Source: Mycobacterium kyorinense
Lineage (GTDB): Bacteria; Actinomycetota; Actinomycetes; Mycobacteriales; Mycobacteriaceae
Assembly (NCBI RefSeq): GCF_002101735.1
Contig: NZ_LQPE01000114.1
Location: 1 to 33,547 of the forward strand
DNA length: 33,547 bases
Direction of reading: 5' to 3'
The position numbers were made by a program, and so were the translations under genes. The notes beneath the pieces are model-generated. The model saw only the letters and a program-made list of their open reading frames with translations. It was not told where the DNA came from and ran no database searches. Shown piece after piece: positions 22,917-32,347 of the stretch. The stretch's first letter is position 1. Every line of letters begins with the position of its first letter.

Positions 22917-23558
22917 ATGACCCTGAATCTGTCCTTCGACGAAGTCCTCACCACCACCCGCTCGGTTCGTAAACGCCTCGACCTGGAAAAGCCGGTACCG
23001 CGCGAGGTGCTGATGGAATGCCTCGAATTGGCCCTGCAGGCGCCGACCGGCTCCAACGCCCAGGGCTGGCAGTGGGTCTTCGTCGACGACCCCGACAAGA
23101 AAAAGGCGCTGGCCGACATCTATCGCGCCAATGCGACCGCGTACCTCGACCTGCCCAAGCCCAAGTACGGCGACATTCGCGACGAGCGCAGACCTCTGGT
23201 GTACGAGTCGGCCAAGTATCTCAACGAGCACTTCCACGAGGTGCCGGTGATGCTCGTCCCGTGTCTGCAAGGGCGGCCGGACAATTCGCCGGCCGGCATG
23301 AGCGCGTCGTTCTGGGGATCGCTGCTGCCCGCGGTGTGGAGCTTCATGCTGGCCCTTCGGTCGCGGGGCCTGGGTTCGGCGTGGACCACGCTGCATCTGG
23401 TCGGTGACGGCGAAAAGCAGGCCGCCGAACTGCTCGGCATTCCGTTCGACGAGTACAGCCAGGGCGGGTTGTTCCCGATCGCCTACACCAAGGGCACGGA
23501 CTTCAAGCCGGCCAAGCGGCTGCCCGCCGAGCAAGTCACGCATTGGAACAGCTGGTAA
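22917..23558 (+). CDS. FMN-dependent nitroreductase-family protein, 213 aa
   Basis: The protein shows the nitroreductase fold: the FMN phosphate-binding TTRSVRKRLDLEKPVP near the N-terminus, LALQAPTGSNAQGWQW, WGSLLPAVWSFMLALRSRGLGSAWTT, and a Gly-rich FPIAYTKGTDF end. It is a soluble flavoprotein using NAD(P)H, substrate unknown. Length and context match M. tuberculosis Rv3368c, which likewise neighbours dnaE2 and the SpoU gene. The start is ATG 22917. The upstream gap is taken up by the dnaE2 hairpin, so its own promoter must lie within the 20 bp after it or inside the repeat. It converges with trmL. Confidence 0.9.
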   Translation: MTLNLSFDEVLTTTRSVRKRLDLEKPVPREVLMECLELALQAPTGSNAQGWQWVFVDDPDKKKALADIYRANATAYLDLPKPKYGDIRDERRPLVYESAKYLNEHFHEVPVMLVPCLQGRPDNSPAGMSASFWGSLLPAVWSFMLALRSRGLGSAWTTLHLVGDGEKQAAELLGIPFDEYSQGGLFPIAYTKGTDFKPAKRLPAEQVTHWNSW

Positions 23559-23561
23559 CGC

Positions 23562-24023
23562 TCACGCTCCGGCGAACCCGTGCTGGCGCCACGCCTCGTA
23601 GACGGCGACGGCGGCAGCATTCGACAGGTTCAGTGACCGTCGCCCGCTCAGCATCGGGATGCGGACCCGGTCGGTGATGTGCGCGTCGGCCAGCGTCGCC
23701 GCGTCCAGACCGGTCGGCTCCGGCCCGAACATCAACACGTCGCCGGCCTGATAGCGCACGTCGGTGAATACCGTCGTCGCGTGCGCGGTGAACGCGTACA
23801 CCCGCGGCGGCGACAACGCGTCCCAGGCCGCATCCAACGACGCGTGCACGGTGACCGACGCCAGGTCGTGATAGTCCAGCCCGGCCCGGCGCAGCTTGGG
23901 CTCGGACATGTCGAAGCCCAGCGGCTCGACCAGATGGAGCTCGCAGCCGGTGGCCGCCGCGGTCCGGATCGCGTTGCCGGTGTTAGGCGCTATCCGCGGC
24001 GAGAAAAACAACAGCCGGAACAT
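23562..24023 (-). CDS. trmL: tRNA (cytidine/uridine(34)-2'-O)-methyltransferase, SPOUT family
   Basis: TrmL-type enzymes methylate the ribose at the tRNA wobble position with S-adenosylmethionine. The 153-aa protein is a minimal SPOUT domain: FSPRIAPNTGNAIRTAAATG (motif 1), GDVLMFGPEPTGL (motif 2) and RIPMLSGRRSLNLSNAAAVA (motif 3, the knot and SAM site). ATG 24023 is preferred over an upstream start at 24053 because MFRLLFFSPRIAPNTGN is the usual family opening. It matches M. tuberculosis Rv3366 (SpoU). It converges with the nitroreductase gene (3 bp apart) and is divergent from the sensor kinase gene. Confidence 0.88.
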   Translation of the reverse strand: MFRLLFFSPRIAPNTGNAIRTAAATGCELHLVEPLGFDMSEPKLRRAGLDYHDLASVTVHASLDAAWDALSPPRVYAFTAHATTVFTDVRYQAGDVLMFGPEPTGLDAATLADAHITDRVRIPMLSGRRSLNLSNAAAVAVYEAWRQHGFAGA

Positions 24024-24250
24024 CTGACGATCATCGCAGTTGTCCGTCACCAATTTGCTCAGCTATCCTTTGCGGCGTCTGGCACGGTCCGGCGAACTCT
24101 GTCTGTTCAGTAAGAATTGTGGTCAGTGTGGCCGCAGGCTGTCATACTCGTCGAATTGCCAGGCGCATATCGCTCGCCCGTCTGCCCTGAGCACGGGTGC
24201 AATTAGCAGGAAGCCATATGAACGACGCGCGAACACTGCATATCAGCGGA

Positions 24251-24270
24251 GCGGTCGGTAGCCCGACCGC
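24251..24270 (+). promoter_or_regulatory. Perfect 8-bp hairpin just before the sensor kinase start
   Basis: GCGGTCGG (24251-24258) and CCGACCGC (24263-24270) form a perfect GC-rich stem with the loop TAGC, ending six bases before the GTG at 24277. There is no clear Shine-Dalgarno, and any ribosome-binding sequence would fall within this stem. The upstream gene is divergent, so the hairpin is not a terminator for it. A translational control element is possible. Confidence 0.45.
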
Positions 24271-24276
24271 GGTCCG

Positions 24277-27063
24277 GTGACGATGTTTGCCCGCCCGACT
24301 CGGGCGGTGTCGCCGGCTACAGACGAAACCCCGGAAACCCCCGTCGCCGACGCTGCTCCGGCTAAACGCCCGCCGACATGGTCGCTGCGCAATTGGCCGG
24401 TCCGATGGAAAGTCGTCGCGATTGTCGCGGTGCCGCTGATACTCGCAATGGTTTTCGGAGGATTGCGCATCTATGGCGCGCTGAACGAGGCCAGCGAACT
24501 TCGGTTGGCCGCTGCCCGCGCCGAAGTCGTTCCGGCCATTACCAAATACATGTCGGCGCTCGACGTGGCGTTGTTGTCGGCGTCCAACGGCGGCGACGTC
24601 GAGGGTGCCAAGAAAAACTACGAGGCCCGCAAATACGAGCTGCAGTCGCGGCTGTCGGACACCGACGTGGCCGCCGACGTGCGCAACGGGGTCGGCGTTC
24701 TGCTCAACGGGGGTCAGGCGCTGCTGGACAAGGTCGCGTCGAACAGCATCGGTTTGCGCGACCGGGTGACCAGCTATGCGCCCATCCTGCTAACCGCCGA
24801 GAACGCCATCGACGGGTCCGTCCGGGTCGACAACGAGAAGATTCGGGCCACCGCGCAGGGACTGAGCCGGGCGATCGGGGCCCGCGGCCAGATGATGATG
24901 CAGCAGCTGCTGGTCACCCGCGGCGGCGATCTGCCCGAGCCCGAGCTGCGCACCTCGATGATGACCTTGGCCGGCACCGAACCGTCCACGCTGTTCGGGA
25001 TGGCCGAGGTGCTCGGCGTCGGCTCGCCGGAGGCCAAGAAGCTGCAGCAGCAGATGGTGACCCGGATGGCGGTCATGTCCGACCCGGCCAGCCTGCTGGT
25101 CAACAATCCGGTGCTGCTGCGGTCGATCCAGACCACCGACGCGATCGCCTCGCAGATCATCAAGGACACCACCTCGTCGGTGACCAAGGCGGTCGAGGAT
25201 CGGGCCAACGATCGGCGCGACGCCGCGATCCGCGACACCGTGCTGGTGCTGGCCGCCATCGTGGCCGCGCTGGTGATCGTGCTGCTGGTGGCGCGTTCGC
25301 TGATCCAGCCGCTGCGAGTGCTGCGCGACGGCGCCCTCAAGGTCGCCCACGAAGACCTCGAGCGTGAGATCGCCCGGGTGCGGGCCGGCGACGAGCGGGT
25401 CCCCGAGCCGTTGCCGGTCTACACCAGCGAGGAGATCGGCCAGGTGGCGCACGCCGTCGACGAGCTGCACACCCAGGCGCTGCTGCTGGCCGGCGACGAG
25501 GCCCGACTGCGTCTGCTGGTCAACGACATGTTCGAAACCATGTCGCGGCGCAACCGCTCGCTGGTCGACCAACAGCTGTCGCTGATCGACCGGCTGGAGC
25601 GCAACGAGCAGGACCCGGAGCGGCTGGACAGCCTGTTCCGGCTGGACCACCTGGCCGCCCGGATGCGTCGCATCGGCGCCAACCTGCTGGTGCTGGCCGG
25701 CGCACAGACCTCCCGGGGGGACCAGCGCGGACCTCAGCCGCTGTCGACACTGATCAACGCCGCCACCTCCGAGGTCGAGGACTATCGGCGGGTCGAGACG
25801 CCGACCGTGCCCGACAGCACGGTCCTCGGTACCGCTGCCGGCGACATCGTGCACCTGCTCGCCGAGTTGATCGACAATGCGCTGCGCTATTCGCCGCCGA
25901 TGTCGCCGGTGCGGGTGTCCGCCACACGGCGCAACGACGGCGGGGTGCTCATCCAGGTCGTCGACGCCGGCCTGGGCATGACCGAGGGGGACCGGCGCAT
26001 CGCCAACATGCGGCTGCGCGCCGGCGGCGAGGTCACCCCGGACAACGCGCGCCACATGGGCCTGTTCGTGGTCGGCCGGCTGGCCGACCGGCACGGGATC
26101 CGGGTGCGGTTGCGCAATTCCTCGCGCGACGGGCGCCGTCCCGGTACGACGGCCGAGGTGTACCTGCCGCCGGCGGTGCTGGTGGGTGCCGACTACGCCG
26201 GGCCGCGACCGGCCCCCGCAGGGCGCCACATGGCCACGGTCGAGGAGGCGGTGGCCGCCGCGGACTACGACGACTCCGCCGAATTCGCCGCCCCACCCGA
26301 GCCCGTCGAGCGCAACGGCTCGCACCCGCCCGAATCACCGGGCACCTTGTTGCCGCGGCGCACCCCCGGCTCCAGCGGCATCACCGGCGCTCCGCTCCGC
26401 CCGGTCGAGGCTCCGGACCAACCGCGCGAACCCGAGGAGCCGCCACTGTGGTGGGGCACGCGGAACCAGCCGCGTACCGAAGAGCCTGCGGCACAACCGG
26501 TTTCGAATACATCGTCGTTCTTCACCTCGCGGCCGCCAGTCGAGCCCGAAGCTCTAGAGCCCGAAACCGCCGAGCCCGCCGCGGCGGAGACCGACGAGTA
26601 CTGGCCGGCCGAGGCCGCCGCGCCGGTCACCCAGCCGGCCGAACCCGAGGACCTGATCTATCAGCGGATGCTCTCCGAGTGGCTGGTCGACCCGCACGAG
26701 CTGGCCCACAGCGCCGACCTGGACTGGCAGACGGTGTGGGACCGTGGCTGGTCGGCGGCCGCCGAGGTCGAGAACGTGCCGATCCAGGCGCACACCGAAA
26801 CGGGCCTGCCGGTGCGTGAACCCGGCGCGCGCCTGGTACCCGGCGGCGCGACCCCCGAGCCCACCGGCGATCGCGTCAACGGCGCAGCGCAGCACCGGGC
26901 TGACGAGGACAACGGGGTAGCATCGAACGGCGGATTTGGCGCCGGTCGGCACCAGGCCCCGGACCCCGACGCGATCCGCGCTTCCATCAGCAGCCACTTC
27001 GGCGGCGTGCGGGCCGGACGGTCGCACGCCCGCGAGACACATCAAGGACCTGATCACGAATGA
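24277..27063 (+). CDS. Sensor histidine kinase-like protein of a conservon-type operon, 928 aa
   Basis: Layout: a cytoplasmic N-terminus, TM1 at ~45-67, an extracytoplasmic nitrate/nitrite-sensor-like helical domain at ~70-318, TM2 at ~322-342, HAMP at ~343-395, a coiled linker, H458 in [10 protein letters not shown] as the likely phospho-acceptor region, an N box with N534 in [11 protein letters not shown], a G1 box DAGLGM at 563-568, and [17 protein letters not shown] Pro/Glu-rich tail of ~270 residues follows, with a conserved-looking [14 protein letters not shown] segment. No response regulator is adjacent. The start is GTG 24277, or ATG 24283. The stop overlaps the roadblock gene (ATGA). 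It matches M. tuberculosis Rv3365c in position and type. Confidence 0.9.
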   Translation: MTMFARPTRAVSPATDETPETPVADAAPAKRPPTWSLRNWPVRWKVVAIVAVPLILAMVFGGLRIYGALNEASELRLAAARAEVVPAITKYMSALDVALLSASNGGDVEGAKKNYEARKYELQSRLSDTDVAADVRNGVGVLLNGGQALLDKVASNSIGLRDRVTSYAPILLTAENAIDGSVRVDNEKIRATAQGLSRAIGARGQMMMQQLLVTRGGDLPEPELRTSMMTLAGTEPSTLFGMAEVLGVGSPEAKKLQQQMVTRMAVMSDPASLLVNNPVLLRSIQTTDAIASQIIKDTTSSVTKAVEDRANDRRDAAIRDTVLVLAAIVAALVIVLLVARSLIQPLRVLRDGALKVAHEDLEREIARVRAGDERVPEPLPVYTSEEIGQVAHAVDELHTQALLLAGDEARLRLLVNDMFETMSRRNRSLVDQQLSLIDRLERNEQDPERLDSLFRLDHLAARMRRIGANLLVLAGAQTSRGDQRGPQPLSTLINAATSEVEDYRRVETPTVPDSTVLGTAAGDIVHLLAELIDNALRYSPPMSPVRVSATRRNDGGVLIQVVDAGLGMTEGDRRIANMRLRAGGEVTPDNARHMGLFVVGRLADRHGIRVRLRNSSRDGRRPGTTAEVYLPPAVLVGADYAGPRPAPAGRHMATVEEAVAAADYDDSAEFAAPPEPVERNGSHPPESPGTLLPRRTPGSSGITGAPLRPVEAPDQPREPEEPPLWWGTRNQPRTEEPAAQPVSNTSSFFTSRPPVEPEALEPETAEPAAAETDEYWPAEAAAPVTQPAEPEDLIYQRMLSEWLVDPHELAHSADLDWQTVWDRGWSAAAEVENVPIQAHTETGLPVREPGARLVPGGATPEPTGDRVNGAAQHRADEDNGVASNGGFGAGRHQAPDPDAIRASISSHFGGVRAGRSHARETHQGPDHE

Positions 27064-27476
27064 GCAACCCCTCACGCCAGTCACCCGACAACTCGCTTGA
27101 CTGGCTGGTGTCGAACTTCGCCCGTGAGGTGCCCGGAGTGTCGCATGCGGTGCTGGTGTCCGTGGACGGGCTGCTGATCGCCGCCAGCGAGCACCTGCCG
27201 CCCGATCGCGCCGACCAGTTGGCCGCGGTGGCATCCGGCCTGGCCAGCCTGGCCACCGGCGCCGCGCAGCTGTTCGACGGCGGCCAGGTGCTGCAGTCGG
27301 TGGTGGAGATGGCCAACGGCTACCTGCTGCTGATGCGGGTCGGCGACGGCTCGCATCTGGCCACGCTGGCCGCGACGTCGTGCGATATCGGCCAGATCGG
27401 ATACGAGATGGCGGTCCTTGTCGAACGGGTGGGCGGCGTCGTGCAGTCGTCCCGGCGAGCTCCCCAACCCTCGTGA
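27060..27476 (+). CDS. Roadblock/LC7-domain protein
   Basis: This 138-aa protein has the roadblock/LC7 fold ([26 protein letters not shown], then [18 protein letters not shown] and [18 protein letters not shown]). Such proteins regulate small GTPases, acting as GAP-like or GEF-like partners, and are the second gene of actinobacterial conservons. It overlaps the kinase gene by 4 bp. The M. tuberculosis counterpart in this position is Rv3364c. It is soluble, with no signal peptide. Confidence 0.9.
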   Translation: MSNPSRQSPDNSLDWLVSNFAREVPGVSHAVLVSVDGLLIAASEHLPPDRADQLAAVASGLASLATGAAQLFDGGQVLQSVVEMANGYLLLMRVGDGSHLATLAATSCDIGQIGYEMAVLVERVGGVVQSSRRAPQPS

Positions 27477-27493
27477 AGCACTCGTGAGCCGCG

Positions 27494-27868
27494 ATGGAAA
27501 GACCCGAGCAGCCGCCGCCCGCAACTGAGGCGAGCCTTGTTCGCCCGTACACCCTCACGGCCGGGCGGACCGACACCACCGTCGACCTTCCCATGGAAGC
27601 GCCGGTGCAGACGCTGCAGTCGGCACTGTTTCACAAATGGCCTGCCAGCGACTTGCGAGGCAAAATCGTCCAGCTGTGCATCAAAAGTCCCTCGGTCGCC
27701 GAGATCTCGGCCCGGCTGGATTTGCCGCTCGGCGTCACGCGCGTCCTGGTCGGCGACTTGGTGACTTCGGGCTACCTTCGGGTGAGCCGGACTTTGAATG
27801 AGCGTTCGACCCGCGATGAACGCCGCGAACTCATAGGAAGGACGCTGCGTGGCTTACGAGCGCTCTGA
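27494..27868 (+). CDS. DUF742 protein, conservon third component
   Basis: This 124-aa protein has RPYTLTAGRT near the N-terminus and a winged-helix-like region (SVAEISARLDLPLGVTRVLVGDLVTSGYLRV), the pattern of DUF742 proteins that stand between roadblock and GTPase genes in conservons. The molecular role is not known; DNA binding or adaptor function is possible. ATG 27494 is 17 nt after the roadblock stop. The 3' end overlaps the GTPase gene by 20 bp, which places that gene's ribosome binding site inside this one. It matches Rv3363c. Confidence 0.88.
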   Translation: MERPEQPPPATEASLVRPYTLTAGRTDTTVDLPMEAPVQTLQSALFHKWPASDLRGKIVQLCIKSPSVAEISARLDLPLGVTRVLVGDLVTSGYLRVSRTLNERSTRDERRELIGRTLRGLRAL

Positions 27869-28430
27869 GACGCGGGAGACCGCCTCGACGAAGATCGTGA
27901 TCGCAGGCGGGTTCGGCGCCGGCAAGACGACCTTTGTGGGCGCGGTGTCGGAAATCATGCCGCTGCGCACCGAGGCGATGGTCACCGACGCCTCCGCCGG
28001 CGTGGACATGCTGGAGGCCACCCCCGACAAGCGGACCACCACGGTGGCAATGGACTTCGGCCGGATCACCCTCTACGAGGATCTGGTGCTGTATCTGTTC
28101 GGCACACCGGGGCAGCGGCGGTTCTGGTTCATGTGGGACGACCTGGTGCGCGGCGCCATCGGCGCGATCATCCTGGTCGACTGCCGTCGCCTGCAGGACA
28201 GCTTCGCCGCCGTCGACTTCTTCGAGCACCGCAACCTGCCGTTCCTGATTGCGGTCAACGAATTCGAAGGCGCCCCAAGGTATCCCGTGGCCGAGGTGCG
28301 CAAGGCGCTGACGTTGCCCGAGCACATCCCGATCATCAACATCGATGCCCGCGATCGCCGCTCGGCCACCGACGCGCTGATCGCCATCAGCGAATACGCG
28401 CTGGCGACTCTGGAACCGGCCGGCGGCTGA
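27849..28430 (+). CDS. Small GTPase-like ATP/GTP-binding protein, conservon fourth component
   Basis: The 193-aa protein is a Ras-like P-loop NTPase. GGFGAGKT (residues 20-27) is Walker A, EATPDKRTTTVAMDFGRI holds switch I, and the switch II region reads FGTPGQRRFWFMWD, with GTPGQ in place of DxxGQ as in MglA/Cvn-type GTPases. NEFEG replaces NKxD, so guanine specificity may be altered. GTG 27849 is preceded by AGGAAGG inside the DUF742 gene. It corresponds to Rv3362c. The roadblock protein is its probable regulator, and the kinase-like protein may recruit both to the membrane. The gene ends three bases before the converging ABC transporter gene. Confidence 0.9.
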   Translation: MAYERSETRETASTKIVIAGGFGAGKTTFVGAVSEIMPLRTEAMVTDASAGVDMLEATPDKRTTTVAMDFGRITLYEDLVLYLFGTPGQRRFWFMWDDLVRGAIGAIILVDCRRLQDSFAAVDFFEHRNLPFLIAVNEFEGAPRYPVAEVRKALTLPEHIPIINIDARDRRSATDALIAISEYALATLEPAGG

Positions 28431-28433
28431 GGG

Positions 28434-31055
28434 CTACTTCCGTTTGAGCCGGATGTGCCAGCGGATGTACACGGTGTAAGCGATCGACAACGCCGCCAGC
28501 ATCGCCATGTCGAACACGTAGATGTGCTTCGAGTGTTGCCACCATCGGTCGTACGTCGGGATCTGCGGGACCTTCACCAGGCTCGGGAAGTCGATCGACG
28601 ACGATCCGGCGGCGAAGCCCCACCGCCCGGGCGTCACAAAGGACAGCTGGTTGAGACCGAACCGGCCGGTCACCGGGATCCCCATTCCGCCGCAGAGCAC
28701 CAGCTGCGACATGATCGAGACCACCAGCAGCGGCATGATCTGCTCGTTGGATTGGGCGAGCGCCGACAGCAGCAGACCGAGCATCGCCGACGCGACACAG
28801 GTTGCTGCGACAGTCAGGAACAGCGAGAACGTCGAGTTGTCGAAGAACGGCGGATGCGCGGTGGGCGCGCCCTTGCCGAGCCTGACGATGACGGTCGCGA
28901 TCGCCGCCTGGATGGTCGCGAACACGGAGAACACCGCGACCTTCGCCAACAGGTAGGCCGTGGTGGACAGGCCGACCGCCTGTTCTCGGCGGAAGATCGG
29001 GCGTTCGCCGATCAGGTCGCGGATCGTCAGCGCAGTGCCCATGAAGACAGCCCCGATACACAGCAGGACCATGATGTATTGCGGCTCGGTGGGTGCGGGG
29101 CCGTTCGGGGCAGCGGGACCCAGACCGGGCTTGGGGCCCTTCACCGTCAGCGCCAGCGCGCCCATGAGGAACGGCAACACCGCCAGGAACACCGTGTAGC
29201 CACGGTCGGATATGACGAGCCGAACCTGACGTCGTGCAATCGTGGACAGCTGGCGCCATCTGTCGGTGTGCACCGGCTCGCCCAGATCCCCGGGCTCTGT
29301 GGCGACGGCGCGCGCGTGCTGCTCGGGCCGTCGGCCCTCTCTCTCCATGAAGCGCCGATTGGCTTCGTCGGGGTCGGCGCCCACGCTGGCGAAGATTTCC
29401 GCGTAGTTCCTGGTTCCGAAGGCGGACTCGATCTGGGCGGGCGGTCCGCAGAACGCCGTCTTGCCGCCGGGTGCCACCAGCAGGATCTGGTCGCACACAT
29501 CGAGGTAGGACACCGAGTGAGTGACCACCAGCACGGTACGACCGGCGTCGGCCAGCTGCCGCAGCATCAGCATGACCTGGCGGTCCAGCGCCGGATCCAG
29601 CCCGGAGGTCGGCTCGTCGAGCAGCAGCAGCGACGGCTGGGTGAGCAGTTCCAGCGCGACCGACGCGCGTTTGCGCTGGCCGCCGGAGAGCTTGTCCACC
29701 CGGGTGTCGGCCTGCTTGGTCAGGTCGAGCTCCTCGAGCACCCCCGCTACCACCTGGGCGCGTTCTTCTTTGCTGGTGTCCGGCGGCAGCCGCAGCTCGG
29801 CGGCGTAGCCCAGCGCTTGGTTGACCGTCAGCTGGCGATGCACCACGTCGTCCTGCGGCACCATCCCGATCCGGCTGCGCATCGTCGCGTACTCACGGTG
29901 GATGTCGTGCCCTTCGAAGGTGATGGAGCCGCTGCTGGGCCGGGTATATCCGGCGATCAGCCGCGACAGCGTGGTCTTGCCGGCGCCGGATCCGCCGATG
30001 ATGGCGGTCAGCGTGCCGGGTCGAGCGGTCAGCGAGATGTTGTCGATCAGCTGCTTGCCGTCGACCTTGAAGTGCACGCCGTTGACCTCGAGGCCGCCGG
30101 TGCGGGTAGCGGCCTCGGTGCGGCGGACCAGGGTGCCGTCGCTGAACACCAGGTCGACGTTGCCGATCGTGACCACGTCGCCCTCGTTGAGCACCGCCGA
30201 CCCGACCCGCACGCCGTTGACGAACGTGCCGTTGATGCTGCGCGCGTCGCGGATCTCGGTGCCCAGCGGCGACGGCACCAGGAACGCGTGATGGCGCGAC
30301 GCCAGCACGTCCTGGATGACGATGTCGTTGTCGGTCGCGCGGCCGATGGTCAGCGACCCGCTCGGCTTCTCCGGTGCCGCGGCCGACGGGCGCAAGACCT
30401 GGATCATCTTCGTCGCCAGGTTGCCCACCTCGGGCGGCTTGGCTTGGGCGGGAGCCATCCGGGTCTGTGGCTGGACATTCGGCGGCGGCGCCGACGGCGG
30501 CGGTGGGGGACTGCCCGGGTAGGCGGCCGCCGGTCGCTGTCCGCCGCTGGGCGGATACATCGGCTGAGGGGGCGCCGGTGTGGTGTGCGGGTGGTTGCCC
30601 GGCGGGTGGGAGCGCATCGGTGCCGGCTGCGACGGCCACGACCCGCCCTGCTGGCGCGCCGGCTGCGGGTACGACGGGCGGGGCGTTGCGGACGGTTGGA
30701 CGACGCGCATCGACGCGGTTCGCGGTGGCCGGCCGGCCAATCCGGCGTGCCGCCCGACTTCGAAGGTCAGCCGCGGCCCGTCGGGATTGCCGATGTTGAT
30801 GCTCTGCCCGTCGTGGATGTCGACGACCGGCACGCGGCGGCCGTTGACGAAGGTGCCGTTCAGCGAACCGTTGTCGATCGCCAGCCACCGGCCCTGGTCG
30901 AAGCGCAGCAACAGATGCGCGCGTGAAATCAGCGGATGCGTGATGCGCATGTCGGCGCGAAGGTCACGTCCGACCACCACGTCATGGCCCGGTGCGAACG
31001 TGCGTTGGGATCCGTCATACCGAACCGTCAGCGCCGGCGGTGCTGCTTGACTCAT
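28434..31055 (-). CDS. FHA-domain ABC exporter of the Rv1747 type, 873 aa
   Basis: Layout: FHA1 at ~10-100 (GRDLRADMRITHPLISRAH and NGSLNGTFVNG), a Pro-rich linker at ~110-208, FHA2 at ~230-305 (IGRATDNDIVI, SRHHAF, SINGTFVNG), an ABC ATPase with Walker A GGSGAGKT at 354-361, signature LSGGQRKR, Walker B LLLLDEPTSGLDP, then an ABC-2/ABCG-type membrane domain with about six helices. FHA domains bind phosphothreonine. In M. tuberculosis Rv1747 this links the transporter to PknF, with phosphorylated Thr in the linker; here HTTP at ~157-160 is a candidate site. ATG 31055 opens with MSQAAPPALTVRYDG like Rv1747; the frame continues upstream to 31100. No kinase gene adjoins it here. The substrate is unknown, with cell-wall or glycolipid precursors suspected. 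Confidence 0.93.
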   Translation of the reverse strand: MSQAAPPALTVRYDGSQRTFAPGHDVVVGRDLRADMRITHPLISRAHLLLRFDQGRWLAIDNGSLNGTFVNGRRVPVVDIHDGQSINIGNPDGPRLTFEVGRHAGLAGRPPRTASMRVVQPSATPRPSYPQPARQQGGSWPSQPAPMRSHPPGNHPHTTPAPPQPMYPPSGGQRPAAAYPGSPPPPPSAPPPNVQPQTRMAPAQAKPPEVGNLATKMIQVLRPSAAAPEKPSGSLTIGRATDNDIVIQDVLASRHHAFLVPSPLGTEIRDARSINGTFVNGVRVGSAVLNEGDVVTIGNVDLVFSDGTLVRRTEAATRTGGLEVNGVHFKVDGKQLIDNISLTARPGTLTAIIGGSGAGKTTLSRLIAGYTRPSSGSITFEGHDIHREYATMRSRIGMVPQDDVVHRQLTVNQALGYAAELRLPPDTSKEERAQVVAGVLEELDLTKQADTRVDKLSGGQRKRASVALELLTQPSLLLLDEPTSGLDPALDRQVMLMLRQLADAGRTVLVVTHSVSYLDVCDQILLVAPGGKTAFCGPPAQIESAFGTRNYAEIFASVGADPDEANRRFMEREGRRPEQHARAVATEPGDLGEPVHTDRWRQLSTIARRQVRLVISDRGYTVFLAVLPFLMGALALTVKGPKPGLGPAAPNGPAPTEPQYIMVLLCIGAVFMGTALTIRDLIGERPIFRREQAVGLSTTAYLLAKVAVFSVFATIQAAIATVIVRLGKGAPTAHPPFFDNSTFSLFLTVAATCVASAMLGLLLSALAQSNEQIMPLLVVSIMSQLVLCGGMGIPVTGRFGLNQLSFVTPGRWGFAAGSSSIDFPSLVKVPQIPTYDRWWQHSKHIYVFDMAMLAALSIAYTVYIRWHIRLKRK

Positions 31056-31128
31056 CGAGACAACTGTAGCTGGTTGGTTCACCGAACCGACTGTATCCAT
31101 TGTGGCGCAGTCGGGTTTGACGCGGCCG

Positions 31129-32310
31129 TCAGGCAGCGCTGTCCGGCGCGCCGGTGACCACGCAGCGGGTGCGGCTGTAGATCGTCGGCATGCAGCGGTT
31201 GCAGTGGATGCACGCCGAGCGCACGTCGCGCTCGTCGCGAATCCGGTTGACCAGATCCGGTTCGGCCAGCAACGCCCGGGCCATCGCGACGAAGTCGAAG
31301 CCCTCGGCCATCGCCAGCTCCATCGACTCGCGGTTGGTGATGCCGCCGAGCAGGATCAGCGGCATGGTCAGCTCGGCGCGGAACAACCGGGCATCGCGCA
31401 ACAGGTAGGCGTCGCGGTAGGGGTATTCGCGCAGGAACTTGTGGCCGGTCATCCGGATGCCCCAGCGCAGCGGCGGCTTGAACGCGCCGGCGAACTCCTT
31501 GACGGGCGCGTCGCCGCGAAACAGATACATCGGGTTGACCAGCGAACTGCCGGCGGTCAATTCGATGGCGTCCAGCCCGCCGTCGTCCTGCAGCCATTTC
31601 GCGGTGGTCAGCGCCTCGTCGACCGTGATGCCGCCGCGCACGCCGTCGGCCATGTTGAGTTTGGCGGTCACGGCGATCTGGCCGTCGACCGCGCGGCGCA
31701 CGGCCTGCACCAGCCCGCGGGCCACTTTGGCCCGGTTCTCCAGCGACCCGCCGAACTCGTCGTCGCGGCGGTTGATCAACGGGCTGAGAAACGAACTCGC
31801 CAAATAGTTGTGGCCCAAATGGATTTCGACTGCGTCGAAGCCGGCGTCGATCGCCAGTTTCGCCGCGTTGGCGTGTGCGGCGATGACGTCGTCGATGTCG
31901 TCGCGGGTGGCCTTGCGGGCGAACCGCATCCCGATCGGGTTGAAGAACCGCACCGGCGCCAGCGCGGTGGCCTTGTTGGAGCGGGCGTCGGCCACCGGTC
32001 CGGCGTGGCCGATCTGCGCGCTGACCGCCGCGCCTTCGGCGTGCACGGCTTCGGTGAGCCGGCGCAGCCCGGCGACGGCATCCGGGCGCATCCAAATCTG
32101 GTCGCCGGACGTGCGGCCGCCGGGGGAGACCGCACAGTACGCGACGGTGGTCATGCCGACACCGCCGGCGGCCGGCAGCCGGTGGTACTCGATCAGGTCG
32201 TCGGTCACCAGCGCGTTCGGTGTGCGGGCCTCGAACGTCGCGGCCTTGATGACGCGATTGCGCAGCGTCACCGGGCCAAGCTTGGCCGGGGCGAACACGT
32301 CGGCGGGCAT
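31129..32310 (-). CDS. NADH:flavin oxidoreductase (Old Yellow Enzyme type), 393 aa
   Basis: The protein is an FMN-binding TIM barrel: [71 protein letters not shown] and LLGGITN are signature segments of the 2,4-dienoyl-CoA reductase branch. Near the C-terminus CIHCNRCMP followed by a Cys nine residues past the MP could hold a 4Fe-4S cluster, with C-x2-C-x2-C spacing in place of the usual C-x2-C-x3-C. The NAD(P)H/FAD domain of larger relatives is absent. ATG 32310 is chosen since [12 protein letters not shown] is the natural opening and upstream extension enters folD. It matches Rv3359. It is divergent from folD with 37 bp between. Confidence 0.88.
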   Translation of the reverse strand: MPADVFAPAKLGPVTLRNRVIKAATFEARTPNALVTDDLIEYHRLPAAGGVGMTTVAYCAVSPGGRTSGDQIWMRPDAVAGLRRLTEAVHAEGAAVSAQIGHAGPVADARSNKATALAPVRFFNPIGMRFARKATRDDIDDVIAAHANAAKLAIDAGFDAVEIHLGHNYLASSFLSPLINRRDDEFGGSLENRAKVARGLVQAVRRAVDGQIAVTAKLNMADGVRGGITVDEALTTAKWLQDDGGLDAIELTAGSSLVNPMYLFRGDAPVKEFAGAFKPPLRWGIRMTGHKFLREYPYRDAYLLRDARLFRAELTMPLILLGGITNRESMELAMAEGFDFVAMARALLAEPDLVNRIRDERDVRSACIHCNRCMPTIYSRTRCVVTGAPDSAA

Positions 32311-32331
32311 AGTCGGCAGCTTACGCAGGCG

Positions 32332-32344
32332 TGACAGACTGTCA
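32332..32344. promoter_or_regulatory. 13-bp palindrome between folD and the flavin oxidoreductase gene
   Basis: TGACAG-A-CTGTCA is a perfect inverted repeat with a one-base centre, three bases before the folD GTG and 21 bases before the divergent start. In a 37-bp divergent gap it is well placed to act as an operator for both genes. No regulator is known for it. Confidence 0.4.
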
Positions 32345-32347
32345 GGC

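Noticed and set aside
24040..24261. 73-aa Cys/Ser-rich open frame before the sensor kinase
   Set aside because: There is no ribosome binding site, no recognisable domain and no GC bias. It overlaps the divergent trmL upstream region and the hairpin.
28455..30926. An 823-aa plus-strand frame antisense to the ABC transporter
   Set aside because: Its composition is Arg/Gln/His-rich with no motif, and it covers a clearly coding gene with two FHA domains and Walker motifs.
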